A DNA stretch of 64,000 nt from Candidatus Thorarchaeota archaeon (lineage in GTDB: Archaea > Asgardarchaeota > Thorarchaeia > Thorarchaeales > Thorarchaeaceae). The stretch lies in the NCBI GenBank assembly GCA_011364985.1, contig RDOC01000003.1:62001-126000 (forward strand), in the 5' to 3' direction. Numbering within the stretch: the stretch's first letter is position 1; the number at the start of each line of letters is the position of its first letter. A program made the translations under genes and the position numbers. The notes below the pieces were generated by a model. That model searched no databases. It saw only the letters and a program-made list of their open reading frames with translations, and was not told the DNA's origin. Of the stretch, positions 33,865-42,109 are shown in pieces.

Positions 33865-34239
33865 ATGGCGATTGAAAAGGTGGCAATACCTGCAGAAAGC
33901 GAAGATGGGCTTAATAGCCTAGTAAGCGGCCACTTCGGCCAGGCGCCGGTCTTTGTCCTATCCACCATCAAAGATGGCGAAATATCTGAAATTGAGCTGT
34001 TCAGCAATTCGATTCATAACGGCTGTGCAGGATTGATCCAAAATCTGGTCGATAGAGGCGTTCAAATACTGATAACTCAGGGTATGGGAAGGCGTCCATA
34101 TATCATGGCTAAGGAGGCAGGAATTCCCATCATTCGTGCAGTAGGATCCACAGTGAATGAAGCAATTGAGAATTACATGAGAGGTACGACGACGCAAGTG
34201 GACGATAATGACCTCTGCAGTCGTGGAAAAGCGCCCTGA
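33865..34239 (+). CDS. NifX/NifB-C-like dinitrogenase iron-molybdenum cofactor family protein
   Basis: 124 residues of the small alpha/beta fold related to NifX and MTH1175. KVAIPAESEDGLNSLVSGHFGQAPVFVLSTIKDGEI carries the conserved GHFGxA region, and NGCAGLIQNLVDRGVQILITQGMGRRPY the second one. Usually binds iron-sulfur or iron-molybdenum clusters; no nitrogenase genes are nearby. ATG start with GGAG nine bases upstream. Converges with the DUF424 gene. Confidence 0.85.
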   Translation: MAIEKVAIPAESEDGLNSLVSGHFGQAPVFVLSTIKDGEISEIELFSNSIHNGCAGLIQNLVDRGVQILITQGMGRRPYIMAKEAGIPIIRAVGSTVNEAIENYMRGTTTQVDDNDLCSRGKAP

Positions 34240-34244
34240 GAAAG

Positions 34245-34550
34245 TCACAGCTTGACCCATTGAGCGTGCGGATGACCTGCAATGTAACCAACAGCCTGTT
34301 CATGAACAAACCCTGCGTTTATGGCAGCGTTAACACTGATCGGGCCCACCATATTTGCTATTGTTGCACGATTGAGATGACTAATGCATGACTTAACGTC
34401 AACGAGGTCTTCCCCATAGAACTCCTTGGAAACCGTGAATTCCACCTTGCCCTCTACGAAAGTCTTGCCTAGTAAATCCTCATCACATATTGCCACAATG
34501 TAGTGACCATCGTGTGTTTCCCGTACACGCATATACACCAAATTCATGGC
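34245..34550 (-). CDS. DUF424 family protein
   Basis: The track ORF starts inside the aIF2-beta gene; ATG 34550 (MNLVYMRVRETHDGHYIVAICDEDLLGKTFVEG) with GGTGA upstream is the likely start, giving 101 residues. The sequence matches the archaeal DUF424 family, often next to aIF2-beta, suggesting a translation-related role that is not established. Confidence 0.85.
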   Translation of the reverse strand, partial: AMNLVYMRVRETHDGHYIVAICDEDLLGKTFVEGKVEFTVSKEFYGEDLVDVKSCISHLNRATIANMVGPISVNAAINAGFVHEQAVGYIAGHPHAQWVKL

Positions 34551-34560
34551 CAGTTCACCA

Positions 34561-34974
34561 CTAGACCGGTCTAATAGATGTTCGGGCACCGCAGGCGCTG
34601 CATAGAAGGTAGTACGCGCCGCTTTCCTTTGAGGTATCGGTATCTGGACGACCGCAGACAGGGCAGATAACGTAGGAATCAATGTAACGCTCTAGAACAT
34701 CCTCAATCTGGTTTGATGTGAACTTACCGTTGAAAATGGCATTGCTGCCCTCGATAGTTCCAGCTGTTGCCAATTGGCCTGATACGTATTTGAGGACTTC
34801 TTTTCCAGATCGATTTAGAATCATGATGATTTCCTGAAAGTTCTGCCACATGCTCCTGTTTCCTTGTACCATTAGCTGGATTTTCGGGACTTGAAACCTC
34901 TCGCCTGATCTCTTGAATGCGTCCTCAGGTACTTGTGAACGTGCTCTATCAAGTATTTTCTCGTAATCGTCCAT
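34561..34974 (-). CDS. eif2B_beta: Translation initiation factor aIF2 beta subunit
   Basis: Subunit of the heterotrimer that brings initiator tRNA. 137 residues: N-terminal helix (MDDYEKILDRARSQVPE), the alpha/beta core with IQLMVQGNRSMWQNFQEIIMILNR, KYVSGQLATAGTIEGSNAIFNGKF, and a C-terminal zinc ribbon with CPVCGRPDT and CSACGARTS. Followed after 10 bases by DUF424. Confidence 0.95.
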   Translation of the reverse strand: MDDYEKILDRARSQVPEDAFKRSGERFQVPKIQLMVQGNRSMWQNFQEIIMILNRSGKEVLKYVSGQLATAGTIEGSNAIFNGKFTSNQIEDVLERYIDSYVICPVCGRPDTDTSKESGAYYLLCSACGARTSIRPV

Positions 34975-35034
34975 GGTTCAATTCTCTCCGGCTGTTGCTA
35001 TTAAGATGTCGTTCTCTGCGAAACAACTGGTGCA

Positions 35035-35736
35035 TTAACCATTCATCAGAAGATATCTGCCGGTTTCCACCTCTCTTAGCAGATCTCGGTCACAAAGCGC
35101 GATTACTCGTAGATTGATTTCTACTTTGTCATAATCTCGTTCAGCGAAGAATTCTGCGATATCATTTATCGAGACTCCTTGTGGAGTAGTATGTAGCTCA
35201 ACATATTGTAGTATTTGCTTGTCGATTTTCCTCAAACCAGAGCCACTTGTAACTCTGGTAGTCTGGGCCATATCCGTTGGAGATGATGTTGCATCTAAGA
35301 GCGTCTCCTCCAAATCGGATGTGATTGGAGATGTAATTCCGCTTCGAGTAAGCAGAGCATGATATCGTTCCATAAGATGGAGCGACATATAGTTGGGATC
35401 ATCCAGTTCTCGAATAATTTCGGGAACAAGATAGATTTCGCTCTCATATTCTCGGATTTTTCCAACGAACAATGCCAGTTTGTTTGCTTCGATCTTTTCG
35501 AGGGCGCTGGCTTCCGTACCCCAAGCCTTTGCCTTAATTGTTTCAGTTCCATCATCGATTGTGATGCTGGCGAAATTTCCCTGTCCGACATATCGATCAA
35601 TTATGAAACCAACAAGTGCAACACGTCTCAATTCGACACCATAGGGCGAAATCACATGTGGTCCATTCTCGCTTCCAAACGTGCCGTTTACAATATCAGC
35701 TACATTGGATCGTACAGCTGTCATTCTCTCTCTCAT
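35035..35736 (-). CDS. RPA32-like OB-fold single-strand DNA binding protein
   Basis: 233 residues. The OB fold spans about 30-120 (VALVGFIIDRYVGQGNFASITIDDGTETIKAKAWG), and a C-terminal winged-helix-like region about 165-230 (QILQYVELHTTPQGVSINDIAEFFAER). This two-domain plan is that of eukaryotic RPA2 and archaeal counterparts. It lies between aIF2-beta and FEN1. ATG 35724 (MTAVRSN) is an alternative start. Confidence 0.82.
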   Translation of the reverse strand: MRERMTAVRSNVADIVNGTFGSENGPHVISPYGVELRRVALVGFIIDRYVGQGNFASITIDDGTETIKAKAWGTEASALEKIEANKLALFVGKIREYESEIYLVPEIIRELDDPNYMSLHLMERYHALLTRSGITSPITSDLEETLLDATSSPTDMAQTTRVTSGSGLRKIDKQILQYVELHTTPQGVSINDIAEFFAERDYDKVEINLRVIALCDRDLLREVETGRYLLMNG

Positions 35737-35799
35737 TGACCAAGGTCACCTATCTGCAACAATTCTCTTACATTTTGCTATTTATCGTTCACGGACAAG

Positions 35800-36834
35800 C
35801 TAGAAAAAGTCCGTCAGGGAACTCTGCTCTGTGGAATCACGCAGCTCCTCAAGAGCTTTTTGAAGACGCTGGAGAGAGGACTCCACCCTGCTCAGACTGA
35901 AGTCATGTTCGTTGCACAGGATTCGCATCAAGTTGTCCTTGTCAAAATCATGCCATTTTGGTTTTGATATATCCGCCTTTGGGGGATTCAAGAAGATATT
36001 ACGAATCTCATCATAGGGAAAATTGTATTGAATATCTTCTGCCGCTTCAATCCCTTCAATATCCAAATGTTTCTTGATAAGCTTCAAAGCAGTCTTAGGT
36101 CCTATTCCTTTGACTCCGTCGTTGTAGTCTGTTCCCACCAGAATAGCGATGTCAATGAGTTGCTCCCTTGTAATTCCTAACAGCCTGAGATTCATATCCA
36201 AATCAACAAGTTCAGGATGAACTGCCTTATAGGATCCAGACCTAGATGCACGTCTCCTGCCAGATATTGTGAGATTTCGTACCAACCGAGGGCAATTGTA
36301 AAGAAAAGAGTCGTTGTCCTGACTCGCTGACGCCCATGCTATATTGGCGCGTGTCATTTGGGCAGCTAGAGCCTCCCCTTCGGAGGGCGCCTGAATAACC
36401 GGGATGCCAAGGGCTGCCAAGAGATTCTTGCTCTCTTCGATCATGGATGTGGTAAGACGCGAACTGGCTTGGGCAGCCTTTCGAGCATCCTCTATCCGTC
36501 CCTCTTCTTTTGCGACCAGCCATTCTTCATAGGCTGCGTCTCTGATTTCCTTTCTCCTGTCCACCTCTGCAGCTTTCAGTTCAGGAGGTTTTCCATCGAA
36601 TACATAGACAGGACGAACACCAGCCTCGAGCAAGTTGAGGTTTCTATAGAAGAGACCTGATAGATGGCTAGTGACACGGCCTTTGCGGTCCATAAGGGGG
36701 GTTCCATCCGGCTGCCGAATGCTAGAAAGAAAGGCGTAGACTGTGTTAAAGGCATCAAATGCAATCACTCGGTCTTTCAGGTCATTCAGCGAGATGATTT
36801 CTGCCTTCATTATGTCGGCTAGCTTAGTGCCCAT
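35800..36834 (-). CDS. fen1: Flap endonuclease 1
   Basis: Structure-specific nuclease for Okazaki fragment processing. 344 residues beginning MGTKLADI with the essential glycine 2. FDAFNTVYAFLSSIR, YVFDGKPPELKAAE and PSEGEALAAQM give the N-region metal ligands; LVGTDYNDGVKGIGPKTALKLIKKH is the I region with H2TH. The tail QSSLTDFF is a PCNA-interacting (PIP) box. Confidence 0.96.
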   Translation of the reverse strand: MGTKLADIMKAEIISLNDLKDRVIAFDAFNTVYAFLSSIRQPDGTPLMDRKGRVTSHLSGLFYRNLNLLEAGVRPVYVFDGKPPELKAAEVDRRKEIRDAAYEEWLVAKEEGRIEDARKAAQASSRLTTSMIEESKNLLAALGIPVIQAPSEGEALAAQMTRANIAWASASQDNDSFLYNCPRLVRNLTISGRRRASRSGSYKAVHPELVDLDMNLRLLGITREQLIDIAILVGTDYNDGVKGIGPKTALKLIKKHLDIEGIEAAEDIQYNFPYDEIRNIFLNPPKADISKPKWHDFDKDNLMRILCNEHDFSLSRVESSLQRLQKALEELRDSTEQSSLTDFF

Positions 36835-36927
36835 TTTTGCTCGCCACCATCTGACGGAAGTAGATTATTAGAACAGAGCATATATGGATTGGCAAGAGGC
36901 TTCATCATATTTCGACACTTCGGCAAG

Positions 36928-36938
36928 TTTATAAAAAC
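36928..36938 (+). promoter_or_regulatory. TATA box of the zinc-ribbon/aEF-1beta operon
   Basis: TTTATAAAAAC, a near-ideal archaeal TATA element, lies 62 bases before the zinc-ribbon start and about 90 bases from the divergent FEN1 start. Confidence 0.6.
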
Positions 36939-36999
36939 CTCAAAGATGGCGACATGAGACCCATAGGGGATAACTCACTCTGGTGATAATTTGTCTAGC

Positions 37000-37167
37000 A
37001 TGAGAGCTATACGATGTACTTCGTGCCACCGGTCGATTTCTCCGCAGGAGAATAGTGTGAAATTTCAGTGCCCTTCTTGCGGCGAATTTGTCATTTGGCG
37101 TTGTGAAGTATGCAGACGTTTCTCGGTCAAGTATACCTGCCCCAATTGTGCTTTTGAGGGACCATAA
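37000..37167 (+). CDS. HVO_2753-like small zinc-ribbon protein
   Basis: Missed by the ORF track because it is only 55 residues. ATG 37000 opens MRAIRCTSCHRSISPQENSVKFQCPSCGEFVIWRCEVCRRFSVKYTCPNCAFEGP. Four C-x2-C knuckles (CTSC, CPSC, CEVC, CPNC) bind two zinc ions, the pattern of the archaeal HVO_2753 family. aEF-1beta follows after 23 bases; this pairing is conserved in archaea. Confidence 0.93.
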   Translation: MRAIRCTSCHRSISPQENSVKFQCPSCGEFVIWRCEVCRRFSVKYTCPNCAFEGP

Positions 37168-37190
37168 ATCAAACAAGGAGTACACTGCTA

Positions 37191-37457
37191 ATGGCAAGAG
37201 TAGTAATCACATTGAAAATCATGCCCGAGGATGTTGATGTTGACCTAAATGGCCTTCTCGAGAAAATCAAAGCGGTTGTGCCAAAAGGAACTGATGTTGG
37301 CGCGACTGAGATCACCCCGGTGGCCTTTGGCTTAAACGCTCTTAGAATGAACGTGTCCAGAGAAGAGTCAATGGGTGGAACAGATGATATTGAAGCAGCA
37401 ATCAGCGAACTTGATGGTGTATCGCAAGTGGAAGTTGAACGTGTTTCCAGAATGTGA
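37191..37457 (+). CDS. ef1b: Elongation factor 1-beta (aEF-1beta)
   Basis: Guanine-nucleotide exchange factor for EF-1alpha. 88 residues: VVITLKIMPEDVDVDLNGLLEKIKAVVPKGTDVGATEITPVAFGLNALRMNV matches the archaeal C-terminal-only form of EF-1beta. ATG with AAGGAG upstream. Second gene of a short operon with the zinc-ribbon protein. Confidence 0.94.
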   Translation: MARVVITLKIMPEDVDVDLNGLLEKIKAVVPKGTDVGATEITPVAFGLNALRMNVSREESMGGTDDIEAAISELDGVSQVEVERVSRM

Positions 37458-37697
37458 GTTTCGCGCCACATGCTTCACTGTGATCATTCCTGCTTTGGTT
37501 GCTTGCTCAGGTTTATATCATTTCCAGAGTGATATTCATCAGTAACTTGGGAATTGGGTCCGTACCAGATGATATTCCCAGAGAAACACTAATCAACGGA
37601 TATTTGATTGAGGGAAGTGAAACGGAGCTACAGATGCCAAGAAACCCGTCCTGTTTCTGGATTATCAGGCATATAATCTGGAGGTTGTATTTAGACA

Positions 37698-39893
37698 TTG
37701 GTCGAAATCGTACTCAAAGTAACGGAAGCGGAACATCGAGACATTGGTAGGTTCATTGTACGTATAGATGCTATGTCCATGGAAAAACTAGGAGTCAGGA
37801 CAGGTGATATAATCCAGATCAAGGGAAAGAAGATCACGGCAGCTATTGCTTGGCCTGCCTATCAGGGTGACAAGGGAAGAGAGATAATCCGAATGGACGG
37901 CCGTATTCGAAGAAATGCGGGAGTTTCTCTTAGCGAAAAAGTCGCTGTTGCACGTGCAAATGAAGAACCAGCACGTAATGTGACCTTAGCGCCCACGTCA
38001 GTACCAATTCGTCCGGAGCCCAGATTTGAGGAGTTTGTTAAGCGAAAGCTGTTAAACTGCCCTGTTACTCTGAATGATACAGTATTCATTCCGATTCTTG
38101 GTAGAGCGATACCATTCAAAGTCACTTCAATAAAGCCAGCTGGAACTGTCGTTGTACAGCATTCTACAATGCTAACGATTGCTGAGAAGCCAACCGGAGA
38201 TATAATCAGTACTTCACAAGTGACATACGAAGAAATTGGAGGGCTCTCTGATGCAATTCAACGCATTAGAGAGATGGTAGAGCTTCCGATGAAACATCCA
38301 GAGATCTTCAAGAGATTAGGAATTGACCCGCCCCGAGGCCTCATCTTGCATGGGCCTCCTGGGACTGGCAAGACATTACTGGCAAAAGCCGTGGCGACGG
38401 AATCAGAGGCGAATTTTGTCCATATTAACGGGCCAGAGATTATGTCCAAGTTCTACGGTGAATCAGAACAGAAACTCAGGAAGATATTCGAAGAGGCAGA
38501 AGAAAACGCTCCCAGTATTATTTTCATTGACGAGTTGGACGCCATTGCACCAAAGCGTGAAGACGTTCAAGGAGAAGTCGAACGAAGGGTTGTTGCACAG
38601 CTTTTGGCCACCATGGATGGGCTGAAGACTCGTGGTCAGGTCATTGTAATCGGTGCGACGAATCGTGTAAATGCTCTCGACCCAGCCCTTAGACGTCCTG
38701 GAAGATTCGATAGAGAAATCGAGATTGGTGTTCCTGATGAGATTGGTCGCCTTCAGATACTACAAATTCATTCAAGAGGAATGCCACTCACATCCGAGGG
38801 GGACAAGGCGGTAAACCTCCAGAACCTCGCGAACACAACTCATGGTTTTGTAGGGGCGGATCTTCATGCCCTCTGCAGAGAAGCGGCTATGAAAGCCCTG
38901 AGAAGATATCTTCCCCAAATCAACCTAGAAGAGGAAGAGATTCCTGAAGAAGTGCTGGAGGAACTTGAGGTAAACAACGATGATTTCGTTGGAGCCCTGC
39001 GGGAAATCCAACCATCCGCGGTTAGGGAAGTATTCATCGAGATTCCTAATGTGAAGTGGGAAGATATTGGTGGACTAGAGGACATCAAACAGAAGTTGAT
39101 TGAAGTTGTTGAATGGCCCCTAAAGAAACCAGAATCATTCAGACGAGTAGGAATCACACCACCAAAAGGAGTATTGATTTGGGGTCCTCCGGGATGTGGA
39201 AAGACACTACTTGCCAAGGCAGTAGCAACCGAGTCGGAAGCAAATTTCATCAGCGTGAAAGGACCCGAATTGCTTTCAAAATGGGTTGGCGAGAGTGAGA
39301 AAGCAATTCGAGAGGTGTTCAGAAAGGCAAGAACAGCTGCGCCAGCAATAATATTCTTCGATGAGATTGACGCGCTAGCACCAATTCGAGGCAGAATCTC
39401 TGGAGATAGCGGTGTATCTGAGCGAGTCATGAGCCAATTGCTTACCGAGATGGATGGTCTTGAATCCATGAAAGATATTGTGGTACTTGCTGCAACAAAC
39501 CGCCCAAGACTCATTGACAGGGCTTTGCTTAGAAAGGGTCGTTTTGATCGCCACGTGAGAGTACGCCCTCCAAATGCTGATGGGCGAAGAGAGATATTCG
39601 AGATATATACGAGGGAAATGCCACTTGATGCAGACATCTCAATTAATAAGCTTGTACAGCTGACAGAGGGCTATACTGGAGGCGATATCGAATCCCTCTG
39701 CAAAGAAGCGGGGATGCATGCCCTAAGAGAGGACCTCCAAATCGAAATCGTATCATGGAGGCATTTTGACGCAGCCCTAAAGGAAACACCCCCATCTGTC
39801 ACTCCTGCAGACTTGGCAGAATATGACAAGATCGAGGAGGAATTCCAAAGAGCAGCTGCACAACCCATTGAGGCGCCGCCTGGATACATCTAA
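37698..39893 (+). CDS. cdc48: CDC48/VCP-type AAA ATPase
   Basis: Unfoldase of 731 residues. The N domain (double-psi barrel) runs to about 175. D1 has [13 protein letters not shown] and [13 protein letters not shown]2 has [13 protein letters not shown] and [12 protein letters not shown]; both arginine-finger regions ([23 protein letters not shown]) are present. TTG start with GGAGG about ten bases upstream. The 240 bases before it hold no gene; a TTTATATCA near 37511 may be the TATA box, giving a long leader. Confidence 0.96.
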   Translation: MVEIVLKVTEAEHRDIGRFIVRIDAMSMEKLGVRTGDIIQIKGKKITAAIAWPAYQGDKGREIIRMDGRIRRNAGVSLSEKVAVARANEEPARNVTLAPTSVPIRPEPRFEEFVKRKLLNCPVTLNDTVFIPILGRAIPFKVTSIKPAGTVVVQHSTMLTIAEKPTGDIISTSQVTYEEIGGLSDAIQRIREMVELPMKHPEIFKRLGIDPPRGLILHGPPGTGKTLLAKAVATESEANFVHINGPEIMSKFYGESEQKLRKIFEEAEENAPSIIFIDELDAIAPKREDVQGEVERRVVAQLLATMDGLKTRGQVIVIGATNRVNALDPALRRPGRFDREIEIGVPDEIGRLQILQIHSRGMPLTSEGDKAVNLQNLANTTHGFVGADLHALCREAAMKALRRYLPQINLEEEEIPEEVLEELEVNNDDFVGALREIQPSAVREVFIEIPNVKWEDIGGLEDIKQKLIEVVEWPLKKPESFRRVGITPPKGVLIWGPPGCGKTLLAKAVATESEANFISVKGPELLSKWVGESEKAIREVFRKARTAAPAIIFFDEIDALAPIRGRISGDSGVSERVMSQLLTEMDGLESMKDIVVLAATNRPRLIDRALLRKGRFDRHVRVRPPNADGRREIFEIYTREMPLDADISINKLVQLTEGYTGGDIESLCKEAGMHALREDLQIEIVSWRHFDAALKETPPSVTPADLAEYDKIEEEFQRAAAQPIEAPPGYI

Positions 39894-39906
39894 GGAAGTG
39901 ATTGTG

Positions 39907-40167
39907 ATGACAACGTGGAGTATCATGCCTCTCAGAAATATCATCATCGAGATTCTAAAGAAACGTCGAGGCGTAATCCTTGATGATGAGCTACAAAGGG
40001 CATTGAAGAAAGAACTCGGCGATGAACCAAGTGAAGCGGAGCTAAACTCTGCACTCATGCAGCTTGAGATTAACGGGCTTGTTCATGTAAGTCAAATCAC
40101 AAAGACAAAGAGACGAATCGAAGTCATTACAGATGCCCATGAGTTCCTCGCTGTTGATGAAGACTAG
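39907..40167 (+). CDS. Small winged-helix-like protein
   Basis: The track ORF begins inside cdc48; ATG 39907 (MTTWSIMPLRNIIIEILKKRRGVILDDELQRALKKEL) with AAGGAAGTGA upstream gives 86 residues. Helical pattern followed by NGLVHVSQITKTKRRIEVIT looks like a winged-helix fold. No named family recognised. It is between cdc48 and the RibL-like gene, all on the same strand, probably one operon. Confidence 0.7.
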   Translation: MTTWSIMPLRNIIIEILKKRRGVILDDELQRALKKELGDEPSEAELNSALMQLEINGLVHVSQITKTKRRIEVITDAHEFLAVDED

Positions 40168-40193
40168 AAGTAGGTTCAAGAGGAGACAATTAC

Positions 40194-40655
40194 ATGGCCG
40201 GCAAACGAGTACTGGCTGCTGGCAAATTCGACATCCTTCATTTGGGTCACTTAGCCTATTTAGAGCAGGCCAGACAGCTTGCTGGTGATGATGGAGAACT
40301 CATCGTTGTGATAGCGCTAGATAAGATCATAGAAAGTGAACGAGGAGCACCTCCAGTCTTCCCTGCAGAGCAAAGACGCCGCTTAGTAGAAAGCTTGGGT
40401 ATTGTCGATAAGGCGATTATTGGTTATGACACCACAGACCACACCCGAATCGTAGTAGATACAAATCCGGATATCGTTGCCCTTGGTTATGATCAATACA
40501 CGGATATTGATGCCTTGGAAGCTGCCTTTAGAACAGAGAGAATGAATACGAGAGTCATTCGGCTTGAGAAGAAGGAAGCAAATGGACTATGCTCTTCAAC
40601 ACTCATTCGAAAGAGGATAATTGACTACTACAGAGAGAATGGGCGGCCAAGATAG
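40194..40655 (+). CDS. RibL-like FAD synthase / cytidylyltransferase family protein
   Basis: Nucleotidyltransferase of 153 residues. GKFDILHLGHLAYLEQARQL carries the HxGH motif and CSSTLIRKRIIDYY the ISSTxIR-like motif. The archaeal RibL group adenylates FMN; glycerol-3-phosphate cytidylyltransferases are close relatives and cannot be ruled out. ATG preceded by AAGAGGAGA. Confidence 0.82.
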   Translation: MAGKRVLAAGKFDILHLGHLAYLEQARQLAGDDGELIVVIALDKIIESERGAPPVFPAEQRRRLVESLGIVDKAIIGYDTTDHTRIVVDTNPDIVALGYDQYTDIDALEAAFRTERMNTRVIRLEKKEANGLCSSTLIRKRIIDYYRENGRPR

Positions 40656-40659
40656 ATTC

Positions 40660-42048
40660 CTAGAGTACTAGTTCTCCACGGTCTCTCGCTGCTTGAATCA
40701 TCAGTTGTTTTCGTTCTCTGCGATCAAAGGTCTTCTTCCAGATGAAATATGCAACTCCAGCGAGAAGCACCAGAAAAAGCATTCCAAGCAGAGTCCACCA
40801 TCCATAGGGAAAATGTGAAAAGAAGTCCGGCAGAGGACCGTTTATGAAGTAAGGCCAGTTACAGATTGCACCAAATGCATAGAGTAGACCAACTAGGGTT
40901 ATCAACTTGAGATAGCCGATCATATGCTCGTCCTTTTCAAAGAGAAATACAACCAAGGCGAGCCACATCAGATACCAAGGCATGACCCATCTAAATAGGA
41001 ACAGGATTCCTGGCAATATATAGATATAGAACGGCCTTAGCAACTTGATTTTATCCCACCAACCTGCATCCAGGAATTCCCGCTTGGATGGCAAGTACGG
41101 TTTTATGGTGAACAGAATAAAGACTGCGAAGATGATGAAAGGTATCAGTGCTGGAGGCCACATGTAGTAGTTGTCAAGATTGCCCATTGCGAAGTCCTGA
41201 GTCGCGAAGAAGAGGCCCGGATAGAGAGGATTGACTATGAATGAGCTATACGAGGACGTGTTTAGAAAATGCGAAACTAGGGAATCGAAATTCGCTCCAA
41301 GAAAGGCGAATGGGATTATTGTGAGAAGTGTAGATGCAAAGAACCAAATAATGGATATCGGCGAAGTCAGGAATAAAATGGGCAGGGCAACAATGGAATA
41401 GATCTTGGTCTGTACCGAGAGCCCGAGAGTAAACATGGCTTTTCCATATTGTTTCTCTTCACGTAACACCAAAGCCATCAGTAACAGGCAATCAACAATT
41501 GGCTCTAGCTTGCCGCCTCCGGCGGAGAGCATTAGTCCGTAGATGTAGTACCCACCGACAAACAGTCTGGCCCATTTCTTAGTATAAATACGTTCTTTCA
41601 GCAGTATCGCAATTAGTACAAGATTAAGATTGAAGACCAGCACGAGTAGGAAGTTCAACCATAAGGGTTGCAGTCCTCCCTGACCAGGGTAGAGAAACGT
41701 CGCTATCGCGAAAAAGATCAGACCGAAGACCGGATATTCATAGGTGATGTTGCCTAGGTAATCTGGTAGCGTATGCAGACCATCATTGTAGTCCCATTCA
41801 GGGGGCAAAGCTGCTGCAAGCTCGTGATCATTGTAGTTGTAGACCGTAAAGCCATAAATCCAGAAGGCCTCCCCATACATCTCATTACGATTCCGGTCTC
41901 TCTGAATGACTATCGTGTGTGCAATAGGTATTGCTATCATTGAGATGATGAGACTCAGGACGAGATACTTCCGATACTGGTAAATCGTAAGAGATATCGC
42001 ACTGAGCATTGAAACACCGCCAAACCATGCTTGGACTGAGAGGCGCAT
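40660..42048 (-). CDS. Polytopic membrane protein, probable GT-C-type polyprenol-sugar glycosyltransferase
   Basis: 462 residues with about ten hydrophobic segments. An acidic region with YGFTVYNYNDHELAAALPPEWDYNDGLHTLPDYLGNITYEYPVFGLIFF follows the first helix, like the first outer loop of GT-C enzymes; LLFRWVMPWYLMWLALVVFLFEKDE is typical of the DUF2029-like group. Substrate unknown. May act in surface glycan synthesis with the GPT-family enzyme (inference). Confidence 0.65.
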   Translation of the reverse strand: MRLSVQAWFGGVSMLSAISLTIYQYRKYLVLSLIISMIAIPIAHTIVIQRDRNRNEMYGEAFWIYGFTVYNYNDHELAAALPPEWDYNDGLHTLPDYLGNITYEYPVFGLIFFAIATFLYPGQGGLQPLWLNFLLVLVFNLNLVLIAILLKERIYTKKWARLFVGGYYIYGLMLSAGGGKLEPIVDCLLLMALVLREEKQYGKAMFTLGLSVQTKIYSIVALPILFLTSPISIIWFFASTLLTIIPFAFLGANFDSLVSHFLNTSSYSSFIVNPLYPGLFFATQDFAMGNLDNYYMWPPALIPFIIFAVFILFTIKPYLPSKREFLDAGWWDKIKLLRPFYIYILPGILFLFRWVMPWYLMWLALVVFLFEKDEHMIGYLKLITLVGLLYAFGAICNWPYFINGPLPDFFSHFPYGWWTLLGMLFLVLLAGVAYFIWKKTFDRRERKQLMIQAARDRGELVL

Positions 42049-42109
42049 TTAGAACATAATTAACCTTGTGGCACGAAAGCACATCCAGTATATAATCACT
42101 CGTAATAGG

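Noticed and set aside
37499-37750. 83-residue plus-strand ORF before cdc48
   Set aside because: Overlaps the cdc48 start in another frame and has no protein-like pattern; the region is better read as a leader.
38864-39637. 257-residue minus-strand ORF within cdc48
   Set aside because: Antisense shadow of the D2 AAA domain; serine-rich composition typical of such shadows.
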